DNA from: Lineus longissimus
Taxonomy: Eukaryota; Nemertea; Pilidiophora; Heteronemertea; Lineidae
Length of the DNA stretch: 64,000 nucleotides
Assembly (NCBI RefSeq): GCF_910592395.1
Contig: NC_088316.1
Location: 1,674,001-1,738,000 of the forward strand
Direction: 5' to 3'
Shown here piece after piece: positions 1-12,600 of this stretch; within the stretch, counting starts at the first letter, position 1; each line of letters begins with the position of its first letter. The position numbers and the translations under genes are program-made. The notes under the pieces are model-generated. The model was given only the letters and a program-made list of their open reading frames with translations, was not told the origin of the DNA and did no database searches.

Positions 1-3000
1 GACTGCGTCGTCGATTCGATGAAATTCAGCGACGCCATTACGAGGAACAACGCAGAAATCATGTGACTATGTTCTTCCGGTCCGAGATGTTTACCGGACA
101 TGAGATGACTTGCAGACGACAGCCCGATGCACGTGTTTAGTGCGTAGTTTCCAAATAGAGCCACCAGGAGAAGCTTGTCATCAAAACTTCCTTCAGTTTG
201 ACCGACATAGTGAAGTCTTTTCGTCCTGATGAGGCCGCTGATTGACACGAAGATCCCAAGTAAAAACAAGAAGATTTCTGAGACGAGGAATATGACGGCG
301 GACACCTGTTTTAAATGCTTGTAATCTTGGAAGACGAAGAACAATGCAATGCTGATCAAGGTCAGCAAAATCATGGTCAGCCCGGCAAATAGGCCTAAAT
401 TGGATTTGTGACACTCAATCTGTTCCGGCATTTCTACGTCTCGCTCTTCTCGTTCCGCATTCAGGATCACGTTTCGGCCGACATTTTGGAAGGTTTTGTA
501 CGAAACTGCGGCTGCAATGAGACTGTATTCAATCAGGCACGGGAACAAATACCCTGATGAATTGTCAGAAAGGGTGTGAATATCGTGGCAGCTAGTGTCC
601 TGATTGTGTGCTCCAATGATTGTGTCGAACTGTAGAAACGACGTGGTGTTGGATACGTGCACTTCCGCCCCCTGTTGTGTTTGATTATTCACTGAAAAAA
701 ATACAGCACTAAATTCTCTTACAGTAATCAAAAACACTTCACAAGGGTTACTTAATCTTATGCTTTTATTGCATCTGGAGATATTCAATAGAAGTTGCGA
801 CAACGAAAACTTTGGGGTTATTTTTCACTTAGGCATGCTGGTTTTCCCTGTGAGGAAATGATTCCGTTATTAAGGGATGGCGTAAAGGCCCAGTCTTTAA
901 ATATGACCACCTATTCATCTGTCGCAGTAGCAATCCATGGTCGATCATATGCAAGTAGGTACTCCGCATGTACAGGAATAATTGTTGAAGAACTTCTCGC
1001 CTTAACTTTAAAGTAGGTCACGTATCACTTGTATACATCAGATACAGGTGTACAGGTTTTATACTGGTGACCTACTTTAAACTTGAGGTGAGAAATACGA
1101 TGCTTGTGTAAATACTCAATGATACTTGCATTCAGCCCTTTCTTCTGCATACACTCTGCCAATGTCTTCAACTGTCTCATTAACTGTTGTTGATAACCAC
1201 ACAGCCAGATTAGTAGCGATCAAATGGACAAGACCCATTCGGACAAAAGGCTTATGCTTGTTGATGATCACCTGCAAAAGTTTAATTTTCATATCGCTAT
1301 ATATTGTACTTTGTAATATAGCACATTATGGAATAACATTTTAGATATTCAATTTTTAAAAGCAGGACGTTTTTCATAGTCCACCCGATCTTCATTTTCG
1401 TGAAAATCCAACGGTTAGAATGCTGGACTTTCGATCTGGTGATCACGGGTTCGACTTCCCGTGATTCAACTACATTTTTCTCTTCATTTTCTTGTTATTC
1501 ATATAGTAGTATCATTATCATTATGGTTATTATCTTGAAAACCCCTTTACCCGAACTTTACAAACGAACCTTGCGCACCTGCTTTCGGACAAATGTTGAA
1601 AGATACACATAAATAAAAGGTATAATCAAAGGCGGATTTGCCTACCATGCCCAAGATTAATCAAAAACCAAGATGGTACCCAGCTATGAAGACGATGCCT
1701 GGATACTACACTACCACTTGTCCTCTTGAAGAGCAATAGAGACACCAGTTCACAGTTGCCTTACCTTGTGGTATTTGAAGATGAAGAACGTCTGCATGAA
1801 GACAAGTATCAGGTACAGGAGGGCATTGACGAAGAATGGTATACTTCGGCAGCGCATTGCTGCTGGATTCTCAAAAGGTTCAGATATCTTGAATCCGCTG
1901 TGGACCATACTCCCTAAACCAAAACCTGCAACAAAGAAGTATATGTTTTAATCATCGGGGATATGCATGAAAAGCTCGCATGATTCTTCTTCTTCTTCTG
2001 CGTTCAGATTTAACCCTAGCATATGTGACGCGACAAAATCGCCTTTATGAGCTCGCCTGCTGTACGTGTGGAGATATACACATAAACTCGCTCTGGACAA
2101 ATCATTTGAACTGTTCAAATGTCAATAGAATGACGTACGGCTTTATTGGAAAGTGCGCAAAAAAAACGTATAAGGGCGGAAACAGGAGAGGTAATATAAA
2201 TTCAGAAAAGGAAATTAACAATATCATACACTTTTTTGTCACTACATGTATATGAGAGACCATATTATGTTCTCTTTTGCTCAACGTACGGCGGATACTG
2301 CCACCTGATTTCCTTCAGTATCAAATATCACTACAATAATGCCTGCAGGAGGGGCCTACTAAACTAGATCAGAAAGCAGCTGGCGCTCAGTGCAAAGTGC
2401 AAATAGTTGTTCAGCATTCTGTTACTTGACACTAGACCTAGCAATGCAGTATTGGTAGGATGAGTAGTATTGGTATGAGAATACAAGTAATAGCAATAAC
2501 AAATTACTTTGAAGTATATGTGATATGGTTGTGGTATCGCCAATGGTAAGGAAATCCTTTTATTTTATTCCGGGGAAGAAATTACTAGACTTGCAAGCAA
2601 TTTTAACCAGTTCTGTGGTTTGTGTTCCAAGCTGTTTCAGTCATGAAATAATGACGAAACTGAGGTCTATCCATCTTCAAAAGAAGACAGTCATAGAACG
2701 AATTAAAATGAACTTTTAATTTCCTTTGCGTTTTTATACTTTTGGACTATATACCTTGTCGATGAAAGTGATTCTAGGAAAAAGATGTTTTCGAATCTTT
2801 TCAAATGTATTCCATCTTATATGACTCAACATTCTTAGTCGCCACTCACCAACGGCTCCTAAACGCAGATAGAAATTAAGTCCCTCTGAATCGAAGGTCA
2901 CACCAATCAGAGATGGTGGAAGTGGCTCACTGCAGGACTCGTCATGATTATAGCAAACCGGTCCTTTTGACGGAAGAGTGGCTACATCAGTAATTTGTTC

Positions 3001-3818
3001 ATGTGACTCTTGTTTCCAAATTTCGGAGTCGTGCGAGTCCGTTATTTTGGTTAGTTGGTCCACTGATTGATCTAGATTCGACACATTTGGAACACTTTCA
3101 CGTTGTTTTGTATCGCTCGGAACGAATTCTGGTGTACGAGGTGGTGACGTATTGCTCATTTGCATATCGCCGTTTGGGTCAATTCTCTGGCGCAGGAGGT
3201 AGAATAGTAAATAGGCCAGCATGCCGACAGAGACGCTGTACAGGAAAGTGTGGAAAATCTGCCAAAGAGTGGAAAAGAAAATTAACATGTACTCATGCAT
3301 TTGATCTGTTGATTGGAATTTGATGATACAACAGTCAAAAGTAGAACATTACGGCGAGTTACTCGAGAATCAACGAATAGATGACTGTTTGTCTGTTTAA
3401 TGATGGAGCCTTTCTGAGTAGGCTGCCCTCTCAGTGGCCTACTAGGTTGGCCGTACCTAGCCCCCTCCCAGACCAGTGAGTTAAATACGGCCCTGACTAT
3501 TAACGCAATGAACAGTAAAAACACATTGCTTATGCGATATTCTCCTGTGTATATCCAGGTTAGCAACGAGAAATTGGTCAAAATCGTGCTTGCATTTGAA
3601 AGGATCCCTTATCAAAAACAGTAAAACCATGTTAGGAGCACCTTCTTTGAACTGTAAAAAATCGGCAACATTTGATCTTACGAATTTTTTTACTTACTTC
3701 AGTGTAATATGTGTGGACTCCTTCAGTCTTGGACAATGCATCACTGATAGGGAACACAGTGCCGAATACGCTCATGATCATGCAATAGAGACCGCATAAT
3801 GTCCTGGTAAGACCAGAC
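1..3818 (-). CDS. OTOP: Otopetrin-like proton channel (partial, both ends missing)
   Basis: Otopetrins are multi-pass membrane proton channels. Exons read on the minus strand: 3818-3698, 3258-2850, 1925-1765, 1271-1155 (donor could instead lie at 1126) and 671-1, which continues off the left edge. The first contains a TM1-like segment (CGLYCMIMSVFGTVFPISDA). The second has a TM2 helix, a long polar Ser/Thr/Glu-rich loop and the family motif NFYLRLGAVG. The third continues with GFGLGSMVHSG and MQTFFIFKYHK. The fourth has VIINKHKPFVRMGLVHLIATN. The last carries the family hallmark YLFPCLIEYSLIAAAVSY followed by several hydrophobic helices. Phases join cleanly except at the 1271-1155 / 671 junction: the strong acceptor at about 685 would not keep frame, so 671 is chosen provisionally. 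The N-terminal coding exon upstream of 3818, which must end in phase 2, was not identified. Family assignment is by recognised motifs; which otopetrin paralogue it is cannot be said. Confidence 0.85.
1403..1575 (+). repeat. tRNA-Glu-derived SINE, copy 1
   Basis: The first 70 bases look like a decayed tRNA with A-box and B-box-like stretches (acggttagaatgc; gggttcgacttcccgt). A pyrimidine-rich body follows, ending in a tail also found at 10260-10290 (cccgaactttacaaac). It lies in the antisense direction inside the otopetrin intron between 1271 and 1765. Confidence 0.75.
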
Positions 3819-6693
3819 CTGGAACAAATATGAATTCATTTAAAGTAATTTAAGCTTGACTGAAAATAATGAGAGAGAAATATTGAACCTTAGACCATGC
3901 ATAAAGAGTCACTTTAAAGGAACCGTGCGATCCGCCATCTTTGTTGGACTATCAATTTCAATTCCGACCGTGACGGGATTTCAGATATCGGCACTCGGAT
4001 GTCGTAGTTGGTTTGAGGGTCCTTTAATCATGAATATATCTGCCACGAATGCTACACATCAGGTCACACAGTCTGTTGGTAAAAAATGATATTCAGCCTC
4101 CTGTCCGAATGGCAAGAACGCGGTGATGTTTCACTTGAAAGACTCGGCCATGGTAGCAGTTGGAGTTGATATCAGAAAAGGAGCGACTGAGGAGGTTGCT
4201 GAGGTATGGCAGATCTGACTGAGCGCAAGATGCGCGAGAGTTTTGATAACTGAAACTACCCCGAGGTGGTTCACGAAACTAAGACATTCGCCTAATTGTG
4301 TTCATCAGCAGGTGTCAAGAAAGACAAAGTCTGGGTCAACTTTAGATCAGCATTCAAAACAACCAGCGGCAGTTCAGAAAATCAACATTTAAGTCATGTG
4401 TTCATTGACTTTTATATCAGCTCGTGTTACCCGTGGGAATCGATGAGCAGGACCAGACATGACAATGATTTTGGTCGAGACATTCACTCTGGTATTGTTT
4501 TTTCATAATATTGTCTGATCTTTATCATAAACATTTCCGAACTAACATTTCGATGAAATATTCAAATTTGAAAGTTATTTTGGGACAACACATGTAATTG
4601 GTACACAATGAGCATTACATTTAGATCATTCTCAGTATCCCCTGGGATCGGAGTGTACAGCATCAAAAACTCGTCTGTTGTGAATAGAGTATATTAACAG
4701 TGAGTGTATTAGCCCTTTTGCTGCCAAAGTCAGATTTAATGGGTAACCCTTAGCTCTAATCTGTGCAAACCGAAATAGGTCTGGCTCATATTGCAAATCC
4801 AAACCAATCTCGTAATGTCTGGTATATCAATTCTCCGGGGTGCTACCTTCACGCTCATATGGCCCTAATTCCGTCAAGAATATTTTGTCCGTATTTGCGA
4901 ACATTTTTACCATGTTTATTTTATATCAAACATGTTGCATGTCGGACAAGGAAATCCCATTATTGGAATTGGTTCGTGGAATAGACTCCCGGGGCAGTCC
5001 ATTGCGTCATCCTAATTTGGACTCCTGATGGCGAGGAACGAGGCTGGTCCACTGCGTCCAGAGTGTAGTAGCGGCGGTACTGCTTTTTGGCATTGACCAG
5101 AATTTAAAATAATTTCTCCACATTTAAGGTTTTTGATATCTCAAAAATAGACCCTCCGTCTCGGGTTGATAAAAACCTCAAACCAGCGCTTGTAGTTATC
5201 TGGACGACTGCATTATGCATGTATATGTTCTTGATAACAATATGCCGAAATTGATGCAAAACAACTCACCTTTCTTTCGATCCAACTGGCCTGTGATGCT
5301 GCCTCCATTTAAAGTCATCGTACTTTTCATGTTTGCTGTGGTAAGATTGACGACACATTCTCTGCTCCATATCGGGAATACGTCACGCATGAATCAGCCG
5401 ACGACGAGAAAAATCAAATCCATAGTCTGAGAAAAAAGAAGCGCCGTACGGGCACTCAGTGTGGCGATTAATTATCAATATACTGCTTACGGGCCGCCGG
5501 AAATAGAAAATGGACTCGACGGAATCCTGTCTGGGCTGGTGAAATTGAGGGGCGAAATGGTGAAAAGGCACGCCTGTCGGTTTTTTTCGCCCCCACCCCC
5601 CTAATTTCATTAGCCCATCATTTCCGGCAGCCGTCACCAGTATATTTAATTTGGAACGCTTGCACTGCTAAATAGTAAAACTATTCACCAAATTGACTCA
5701 GCAATGGAGCCGTGTATATGTAGGTCCCAATTCGAAATCCAAAGATGTTACTGCCCTGAACACAGACGAAGCACAAACAAGCACTGACATCTGTTGAGCA
5801 CATCGATCGAAATCCTTATACACTGAGCAGTGAAATACCATCGAAAGAAACACAAAGGTGTGATATTCGCAGTTTAGAATATAAGAATATATGACCTGAA
5901 TTGATAAAATGATGAACTAGACCTTGGTATCGAGCATGTTTTATCTAGGAACTTGCAGGTCACATTTGTGCACATCACACAGGGCCACTAAGGTTAAAAA
6001 AAACGTGAAATATAACCAGGATATGCCTACTCAGCAGGTTGACATGACTTTAGGATAGTGGCTTAAAGGACGACTGTACACTGAAAAAACTTCTAGGGTG
6101 TATATTTTTTCAAAAGCGCAAACACCTTCATTTTTAACAGTGTTGGAGGAAGCTGGCTAGGAGGGTTAAATAGTGGTATCTACTTTGACTACTATATGAT
6201 AAGGCCTGGTTTGACAAGGTGATTAAAAATTGTACAATGTGAACAATTCTGATATGAGATAACAGAGCAACTATCGGCGATTTCTAACCTGTCTACTAAA
6301 GTATTCTTCCTATTCTCTTTGCATGCACAATCTAATCACTCTAAAGGCTCTCAGCACTGGGCCTATCACCAGGTGGTATAAGATAAAATGCAATAGTAAT
6401 GATGGAGCTAGGTATCCTCATCAGGTCAATACATTCCTTGGCCTACCTGAGTCGTAGGAAAACTCTCCGGTTCACTCGCGAGACAAGTATGTGCTGTTGA
6501 ACTAGAACCTGTACAATGCATCTATATAGCCCCGAGACGTATTTTCTTAAATATCGTTGAACATGTTTTGAGAGTTATTGATAAAGTAACAAGTGGGCCA
6601 GACCGTTGCGTTTGAAAAACAGATCAGGCCCGAACAAATGTTTATAACTCCAGGCCAATTCAAAGCAAGGAGTGCCATTGTGGCTTGAGCTTG
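3819..6693. other. No gene seen
   Basis: About 2.9 kb with only short open frames and no recognisable domain. The otopetrin N-terminal exon may lie here on the minus strand. A short minus-strand frame ending at a GTGAGT donor near 5268 leaves phase 1, whereas the otopetrin exon at 3818 needs phase 2, so I did not join it. A short stretch around 6082-6150 resembles a partial copy of the inverted-repeat family at 30862 and 53957. Confidence 0.5.
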
Positions 6694-6937
6694 AACAATA
6701 ATGAAATTTCAATTCCTAATGTCTGAGAAAAAGCGATTTGTGTGAATCGCCTCAACAAATTGACGCCTGCGCAGTGATTACTGCCAGCCAAAATACGAGT
6801 TCGAGTCTAAAATACGAGTTCGAGTCTAAACAGGCCAGCTTGACCACACCTGTTTAGACTCCAGGCGTCAATTTGTTGAGGCGATTTACACAAATCGCTT
6901 TTTCTCAGACATTAGGTATTGAAATTTCATTATTGTT
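6694..6937. mobile_element. Fold-back inverted-repeat element (MITE-like), 244 bp
   Basis: Two arms of about 75 bp (6694-6769 and 6861-6937) are near-perfect reverse complements with only a couple of differences. They flank a short centre containing a 19-bp tandem duplication (about 6785-6827). There is no coding capacity. Size and structure fit a non-autonomous DNA transposon; no target-site duplication could be assigned with confidence. Confidence 0.8.
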
Positions 6938-6994
6938 TTGTTAAATGGTTCATCATGACACATATAAATTATGGTAATGATTGGAACAACATAG

Positions 6995-7100
6995 GAGTAC
7001 TTTTGACCAAATTCTATGTACACAGAATGTACACAGATTGTATGCAAACACCAATGCAGGACTCTGGCCCTATGCCCACAGTGACGAATCACTTCATGAA
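6995..7100. repeat. Dispersed repeat shared with 41873-41955
   Basis: The stretch around 'ttctatgtacacagaatgta' and 'aggactctggcc' recurs in inverted orientation at about 41873-41955 inside an intron of the chloride-channel gene. No coding content. Confidence 0.55.
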
Positions 7101-7499
7101 TTGTATATAACGAACATGAATCGCAGTAAATTAGGCTGGAAGCATCCTTACCATGCCTAGTGATAAGAGCACTTCTGCTGTTCTCAAAACCCAAATTATG
7201 GATGACAGCAGACAACGTCAAACTCTTGAATGTACTTTACATGTTCTGGTAGGCTTGATAAAGTCAAACAGCTCGACATACTCTCGCAGGACTCAGAAGC
7301 AAAACACAAGTGGCTCTTGTTTTTGCATTATCTCAAAATTGGTTCAATAAAGTGAGTAAGGGTTCGAGCATTAGAGATGGAAGCCGGAATGTGCTACGCC
7401 CTTTATAATAACAATATCAATGTCATGGTACACTACATCATTCACCTTTTGGCTTACTCTCACTTACTCTCTCTCAAAATGAAGAAGCATCGTCAGCCC

Positions 7500-7860
7500 C
7501 CAAAACAGTTTGGCTTCGAAACATTTTCAGAATTTTGAACTTATGAAAAAATTCAACATTGAAAGATGAACAAATTAAAAGTCCAAATATTTTGTTCACT
7601 TGGTTTTTTTTCTGCTCAAACCAGTAAGAAATTGGAGAGCCTTTTAAGAACCAGACGGAAACTATGTCAATATGCAGACACAGAGACTGACCGAGGATGG
7701 GACACTTTTTCTGTCCTGTCCTATAGTAGCTTGGCTGGGAGATTTCGGCACACTCTTGACGCTATTAGAAAAGTTACATAAAGATAAAGTTTTTGGCACC
7801 AATAATGTCAGTCCTGGCGGATTTGCTAAAGTTCGAGTGGGTTTTCTTGGACTCAAGTCT
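7500..7860. repeat. Dispersed repeat, member of a multi-copy family
   Basis: Shares segments with 10800-10925 (inverted; 'ttctgctcaaaccagtaa' and the following tract) and with 63700-63890 ('gaccgaggatg', 'gagatttcggc', 'ctaaagttcgagt'). The 'cagaattttgaacttatgaa' segment also recurs at 30420-30450, 27090-27120 and 38940-38965. Open frames here are repeat-derived and are not called as genes. Confidence 0.6.
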
Positions 7861-8137
7861 GCGGGTAATCAAAATATGTCAATACGTTGTCCCAATGTCA
7901 TGTTTGCGCTGGTTACTATGACCTACAGTTTCATTGGTCAATGTCTGAATGGTAATCGAATCTAATTGCTGGATGATTGGTTGGTAACGTTTTTAATTTT
8001 ATGGAGGAGACTCTTGTCGATTGTTCAGGTGGACTTGGGGTCCAAGAGCGGACTGCGGGATTGGAGTAAATTTAGATGATCATGCGCTGGTATTGATCTG
8101 ACTCATGGACGAGCAGCATACACTAACGGTCGGCAAT

Positions 8138-8263
8138 TTTGGCGGGAAAACCCAATTATGTATTTTGTCCCCGGATTTTCAACTTCGCTAACGCGACCAC
8201 CCGGTAACGCAACCGTTCAACCTCGGTCTCATGAGTGGTCGTGTTACCGGGGTTCCACTATAG
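8138..8263. mobile_element. Fragment of the 'ccggtaacacgacc' transposon family
   Basis: Ends in 'gtgttaccggggttccacta' and contains 'ccccggattttcaacttcgc'. Closely related to 38970-39099 and to 26971-27080. The 3' end resembles the CAGTGGAAC-type terminal repeat of pogo/Tigger-like DNA transposons (recalled, not searched). Confidence 0.65.
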
Positions 8264-8881
8264 TACAAGTACAAGAGATAATTCTGGTGATGTCCACAAT
8301 GCAATCAACGTGGAATTAGCATTGCATAAACAATTTGTAAAACGACTAGATATTTCGATTGTTTCGATAAGGACAATACAAAACGTGTGTCGTCTGTCTC
8401 TATCAAATATTTATATATCCTGGCTTACTTATTGTATGAATTACCAATGGCCAATTTTTATTTACAGCGTGTGGAGCGAAATCCATCGATTCGTTTCCAA
8501 AGAAAAACTGCATTGAACTAACACTTTATCGTAAGGACTTAGATTATTCATGGCATTGGTGTTTTGGGTACATTTGTGAATACCATTCACCGAACCGATC
8601 GTACTTCGTTCCATCCTTGGTTAACGAGCCGGCGATCGTGAGGACACCCATATCAATATTAACACCCATGACCACTTCGTTTTCTGCTGATCAACATCGG
8701 TTGTTGCTGACAAGATTATTTAGCATGCACTTTAGGCTGAAGAGGTCACGTGTTGTTTTGTTGTTTCATTTCTAATCGGAAATGCCACAAACAGCAGAAG
8801 AGTGTTATCCAATGGAGTTGTCTCTGAGGTCGTCAGAAATAACAGGTAAAGTCAAGGATAACCGGCATAACATTCCAATCT

Positions 8882-9125
8882 ACAAGATTGTTAAAGATAT
8901 AACAAAGTGAAGGAGGACATACGTCACTTTTCAACGTTATCTACAAGACCGTTGATGATATAACAAAGTGAAGGAGGACACACTTCCCAACTTTATCTAC
9001 AATACTGTTGATGATATAACAAAGTGAAGGAGGACACACGTAACTTTCCAACGTTATCTACAATACTGTTGATGATATAACAAAGTGAAGGAGGACACAC
9101 GTAACTTTCCAACGTTATCTACAGT
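8882..9125. repeat. Tandem repeat, about 61-bp unit x 4
   Basis: Units contain 'gatataacaaagtgaaggag' followed by 'caacgttatctacaa'. Spacing is 61, 56 and 61 bp, the short unit carrying a small deletion. Intergenic, upstream of the Apple-domain gene. Confidence 0.85.
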
Positions 9126-9328
9126 ATCGTTTGAAATATTACTAAGTCAATAAGGAAAAATGTTAGTTTCTCACCTAACGCTATCTACATGCTGGTTCGA
9201 AACAATCGGGTGAGTACGAACTAAGACTATCAAATGCTTATTCTTCAGCGTTTTACAGAAAGGTCCAGTGTAAATGTACATAAAGTTTTTCAGTAAAAGC
9301 TTACATTTATATCACATTATATTTGTTG

Positions 9329-9411
9329 GAAAATGCCTAAGTCAGTGATGGAAAATGCCTAAGTCAGTGATGGAAAATGCCTAAGTCAGTGATGGCAAAT
9401 GCCTATGTCAA
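9329..9411. repeat. Tandem repeat, 22-bp unit x about 4
   Basis: Unit 'ggaaaatgcctaagtcagtg' plus two bases, repeated with few changes, about 160 bp before the start codon exon of the Apple-domain gene. Confidence 0.85.
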
Positions 9412-9566
9412 ATTGTTATCAGTTGCACTTATGCATATGTCAGTTCAAGCCTTATGTAAGCCACAATAGGCAAACATTAACATTAACAAAAACATGCAAT
9501 AGTTAGGCTATTTTGAACGCTTCCTCTTTAAATATTCAAGCTTATCTTTCGTTTTCATTTACAGTC

Positions 9567-9666
9567 ATGTCTGAAGAGATGCATGATATCAAGATGGTAT
9601 CTTCCAAAATGACGTTCTTGGTCCTTTTGTTCCTTCTAGTGTTACGGACAATCACAGTTGAAACAT
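9567..9666 (+). other. Signal-peptide exon of the Apple-domain gene
   Basis: Encodes 33 codons plus one base, ending in phase 1 at a GTAAGT donor. A polar N-terminus of about 14 residues (or an internal Met start, MVSSKM or MTFLVL) precedes a strongly hydrophobic core rich in Leu, then a short polar end (TITVET). Secretion is inferred from this. Confidence 0.85.
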
Positions 9667-12600
9667 GTAAGTGTCAGAGTTATTCATATAATTATTCATA
9701 TAACTTTATGAATTTAACTGTGCTGCGGCAGCTTGGTGATTTTTGGTTATATCGTCGTTTCGGATAGAACACAATAAGTAATACATATAATCAAAAACTC
9801 ATTACTTTGAAGTAATAAGTTTTTGATATGATACATCATGCATATTTGTGACCCAGCACGGCAAAATGAGTCGCATGTCGCAAGGAAGATGAGCCAGGAG
9901 ATAATTGAAGAAATTGATGTACATTTGTATAATTCATTGCTGGCTGGTCCTCCATCAAAGTGACAACCACACAAAAAATTCTCAACGAATTCAACATCAT
10001 CAGGATCTGAAGCTAGTGTGAAGTAAAATTGGCGCTCTATTTCACACAAGGTTCATATCGCCATAGCCTGGCTATAAAACACGAAGAAAATCTCCACCCA
10101 AACATAAAAAACCTCTGTGGTTCAACGGTTAGAATGCTGGACTTTCGGTCTGGTGGTCACGGGTTCGACTCCCCGTGTATCCTCAACATTTTTTTTCGCT
10201 TTATTTACTTCATTCATGTACATATATATTCATCATTAATATCAATATCATTTTTATCTTGAAAACCCCTGAACCCGAACTTTACAAACTCAAGTACACA
10301 CTGATTTCAGACTGCAGCGAAGATCTCACCAAAACTGAATGTAACTGTAGAATTTCCTAGACATGTCCAAAACCACCTCACAACACTTGCGGAAATCGTT
10401 ATTAGTGATCAGCATTTAGTCTTTTGCTACATGAGAAGGCACATGGAGGCGAATAGGTGCATTTTCCTCCTGGTCACCTAAATCCTACACTCAAGTTCTC
10501 CCTCGAAATCACGGAGAGCTATATCAATACGACAAACTATCGACTAAATGACGGCGATGACCAATTTGACCCTTCTGCATATTGTCCCTCTCAGTTTGAA
10601 GGCGTACACTATCACAGCCAATCATTCGAGTTTCTGTTGAACTGCTAAACTGATGATAAATTTAGCTGAGCAATTCACCAGTCATATATCCCGAGGCCAC
10701 CCTTTGTGCATAAGTATTCATATGTCTGGGTCACCGATAAGGTCAGTTCTGGTCATCCGGTTTTGGATATCGATTCCTTTGAGAATTGTTGAGGTGATTA
10801 CCCTGGTCCCCATCTTGGGCTTCTGTGTCTGCAAATTGACATAGTTTTCGTCTGGTACTTCAAAGGCTCTCCATTTTTTACTGGTTTGAGCAGAAAAAAA
10901 ACAAGTGAAAAAAATATTTGGACTTATTTCAAGTATTATGACGAATAATGTGCACTTCAAGTGGGGCAGCAAAATCGACTCGACTCTCAACAAAACTTTG
11001 TCACACGAAGTTAGAGCACTTGAAAATATACAAGTTTTGACAAGTTTTAAATCGATTTGTTTGCATGAATGTACCTTACGTCACAAAACCCTCAATTCAA
11101 TATCAAGGTGGTGTGTTACTAGGATAACACACTATTACAACAGCGGCGGCTTTAGGATCTGTCTCTATCCTTATAAGTCTCTACTGAGACACTGAGTTGC
11201 TCATAAAACGTACCGACTTCATAACGGTTTCTCTAAACTTTTCCTGATTTATCCGACAAAGTCCGACTTTTCCCTGAAAGGTCGGATTTCTAAAAAACAG
11301 CAAAAATAACTAGGTCTTCCCAAAATAGGGCAATAATAATAAAAATATAAATGATAATTATTATTATTATCATTCATAATAATAATAATTATTATTATTA
11401 TTATCATTATTGTTATTATTATTATTATTATAATTATCATTATCATTATTATTAGGTAATGAGTTGTGAACCAAACACGCAGAGTGGCCATAATGTGAAT
11501 ACTAATCAGCTCCTCTCAATGGACCCCTTGTATGTCACACTTGAGTCTATATGGTATGGCCCACACCATGTTCAAGCAAGGAAAAAAACTATGATAATGA
11601 GTCATATCAAAAAAATCGCGGTCCGAAAGCATCTTTTTCAAAGGTTGTGCATTAGTCACTTCAAAACATTGCTCTGTGCCGAGATAGCTCGGCTGACTTC
11701 TTATTCCATGATTCTAATGTGTACTCTTTTTTCCCCAGTAACCTGCACATTCAAGTTCGAAAGCTATGGTTTCTCCAGTGAACAAACGATAATCTTAATA
11801 AAACAGCTAACTGAAGAGACATGCAAGTACGAGTGCTCTCTACGGTCTGGCTGTGCGGCCATCATCTTCACAGTCATTCATTTACACTGTTATCTGAAGA
11901 AAGTACCATTTGGAGCAAATTATCCGGACAAGGTTTCACAGCAGACTGAGCATCGATATAGACTTTGGAACAAACTAAGTAAGTATGGTCCCCAAAAGTT
12001 CTCTTTAATGCCCGTAATTGATCCAAGTTTGTTTTGAACTGAACATGTATGCGTGACGCGTCACTATGGACGGCTTTTACCATTCGGTAGAGGGAAGCGA
12101 ACTTTGACATGCGTTTCCGTCGACAATAGGGTCCGTTTGTTTCGACGTAGGTCGCCCTTCAATGCAAGATCTCTCATTTCGAATGCCAGTTGTATTGGAC
12201 ACGGTTAAATCAACGTATAGTCCTTGCTAACTGGCTACACTTCAGATGACACTTAAAAATCGTAAGCAATATATTTACGGAATGATTAGCATTCACAGAG
12301 AGAGAAATTATGTAGGGCTAATGAGTTTGATGTCATTACAAGATACAAGAATCAAAATGTTATTAAATGCGTTTTTACAGTATGGATAGGCTATATTCCA
12401 TCATTATCAAACCGGATGGCCGGCTGTCTTGCGCCTAGGTCATGATTTTTTCTCATTTTGTTTTTCAGTTAATGGGAGGACGTCATCAGGTAAGTGTTCT
12501 GGTATAAGAGTATTTCAGCATTTTACGAAAGAGGATACCATGGGTATAGCAGAGTACCCACAAAACCCAGTACAAAATTCTACCATTACCCACAAACACC

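Noticed and set aside
193-414. 73-codon minus-strand frame in the otopetrin region.
   Set aside because: It is out of frame with the otopetrin reading, which spans the whole of 1-671 and carries the family motifs.
5268-5329. Possible N-terminal exon of the otopetrin gene on the minus strand, ending at a GTGAGT donor.
   Set aside because: It leaves phase 1 while the next known exon needs phase 2, and it has no family motif. Not joined.
10111-10190. Functional tRNA-Glu gene.
   Set aside because: The acceptor stem does not pair, and a second copy with the same non-tRNA tail exists, which fits a SINE.
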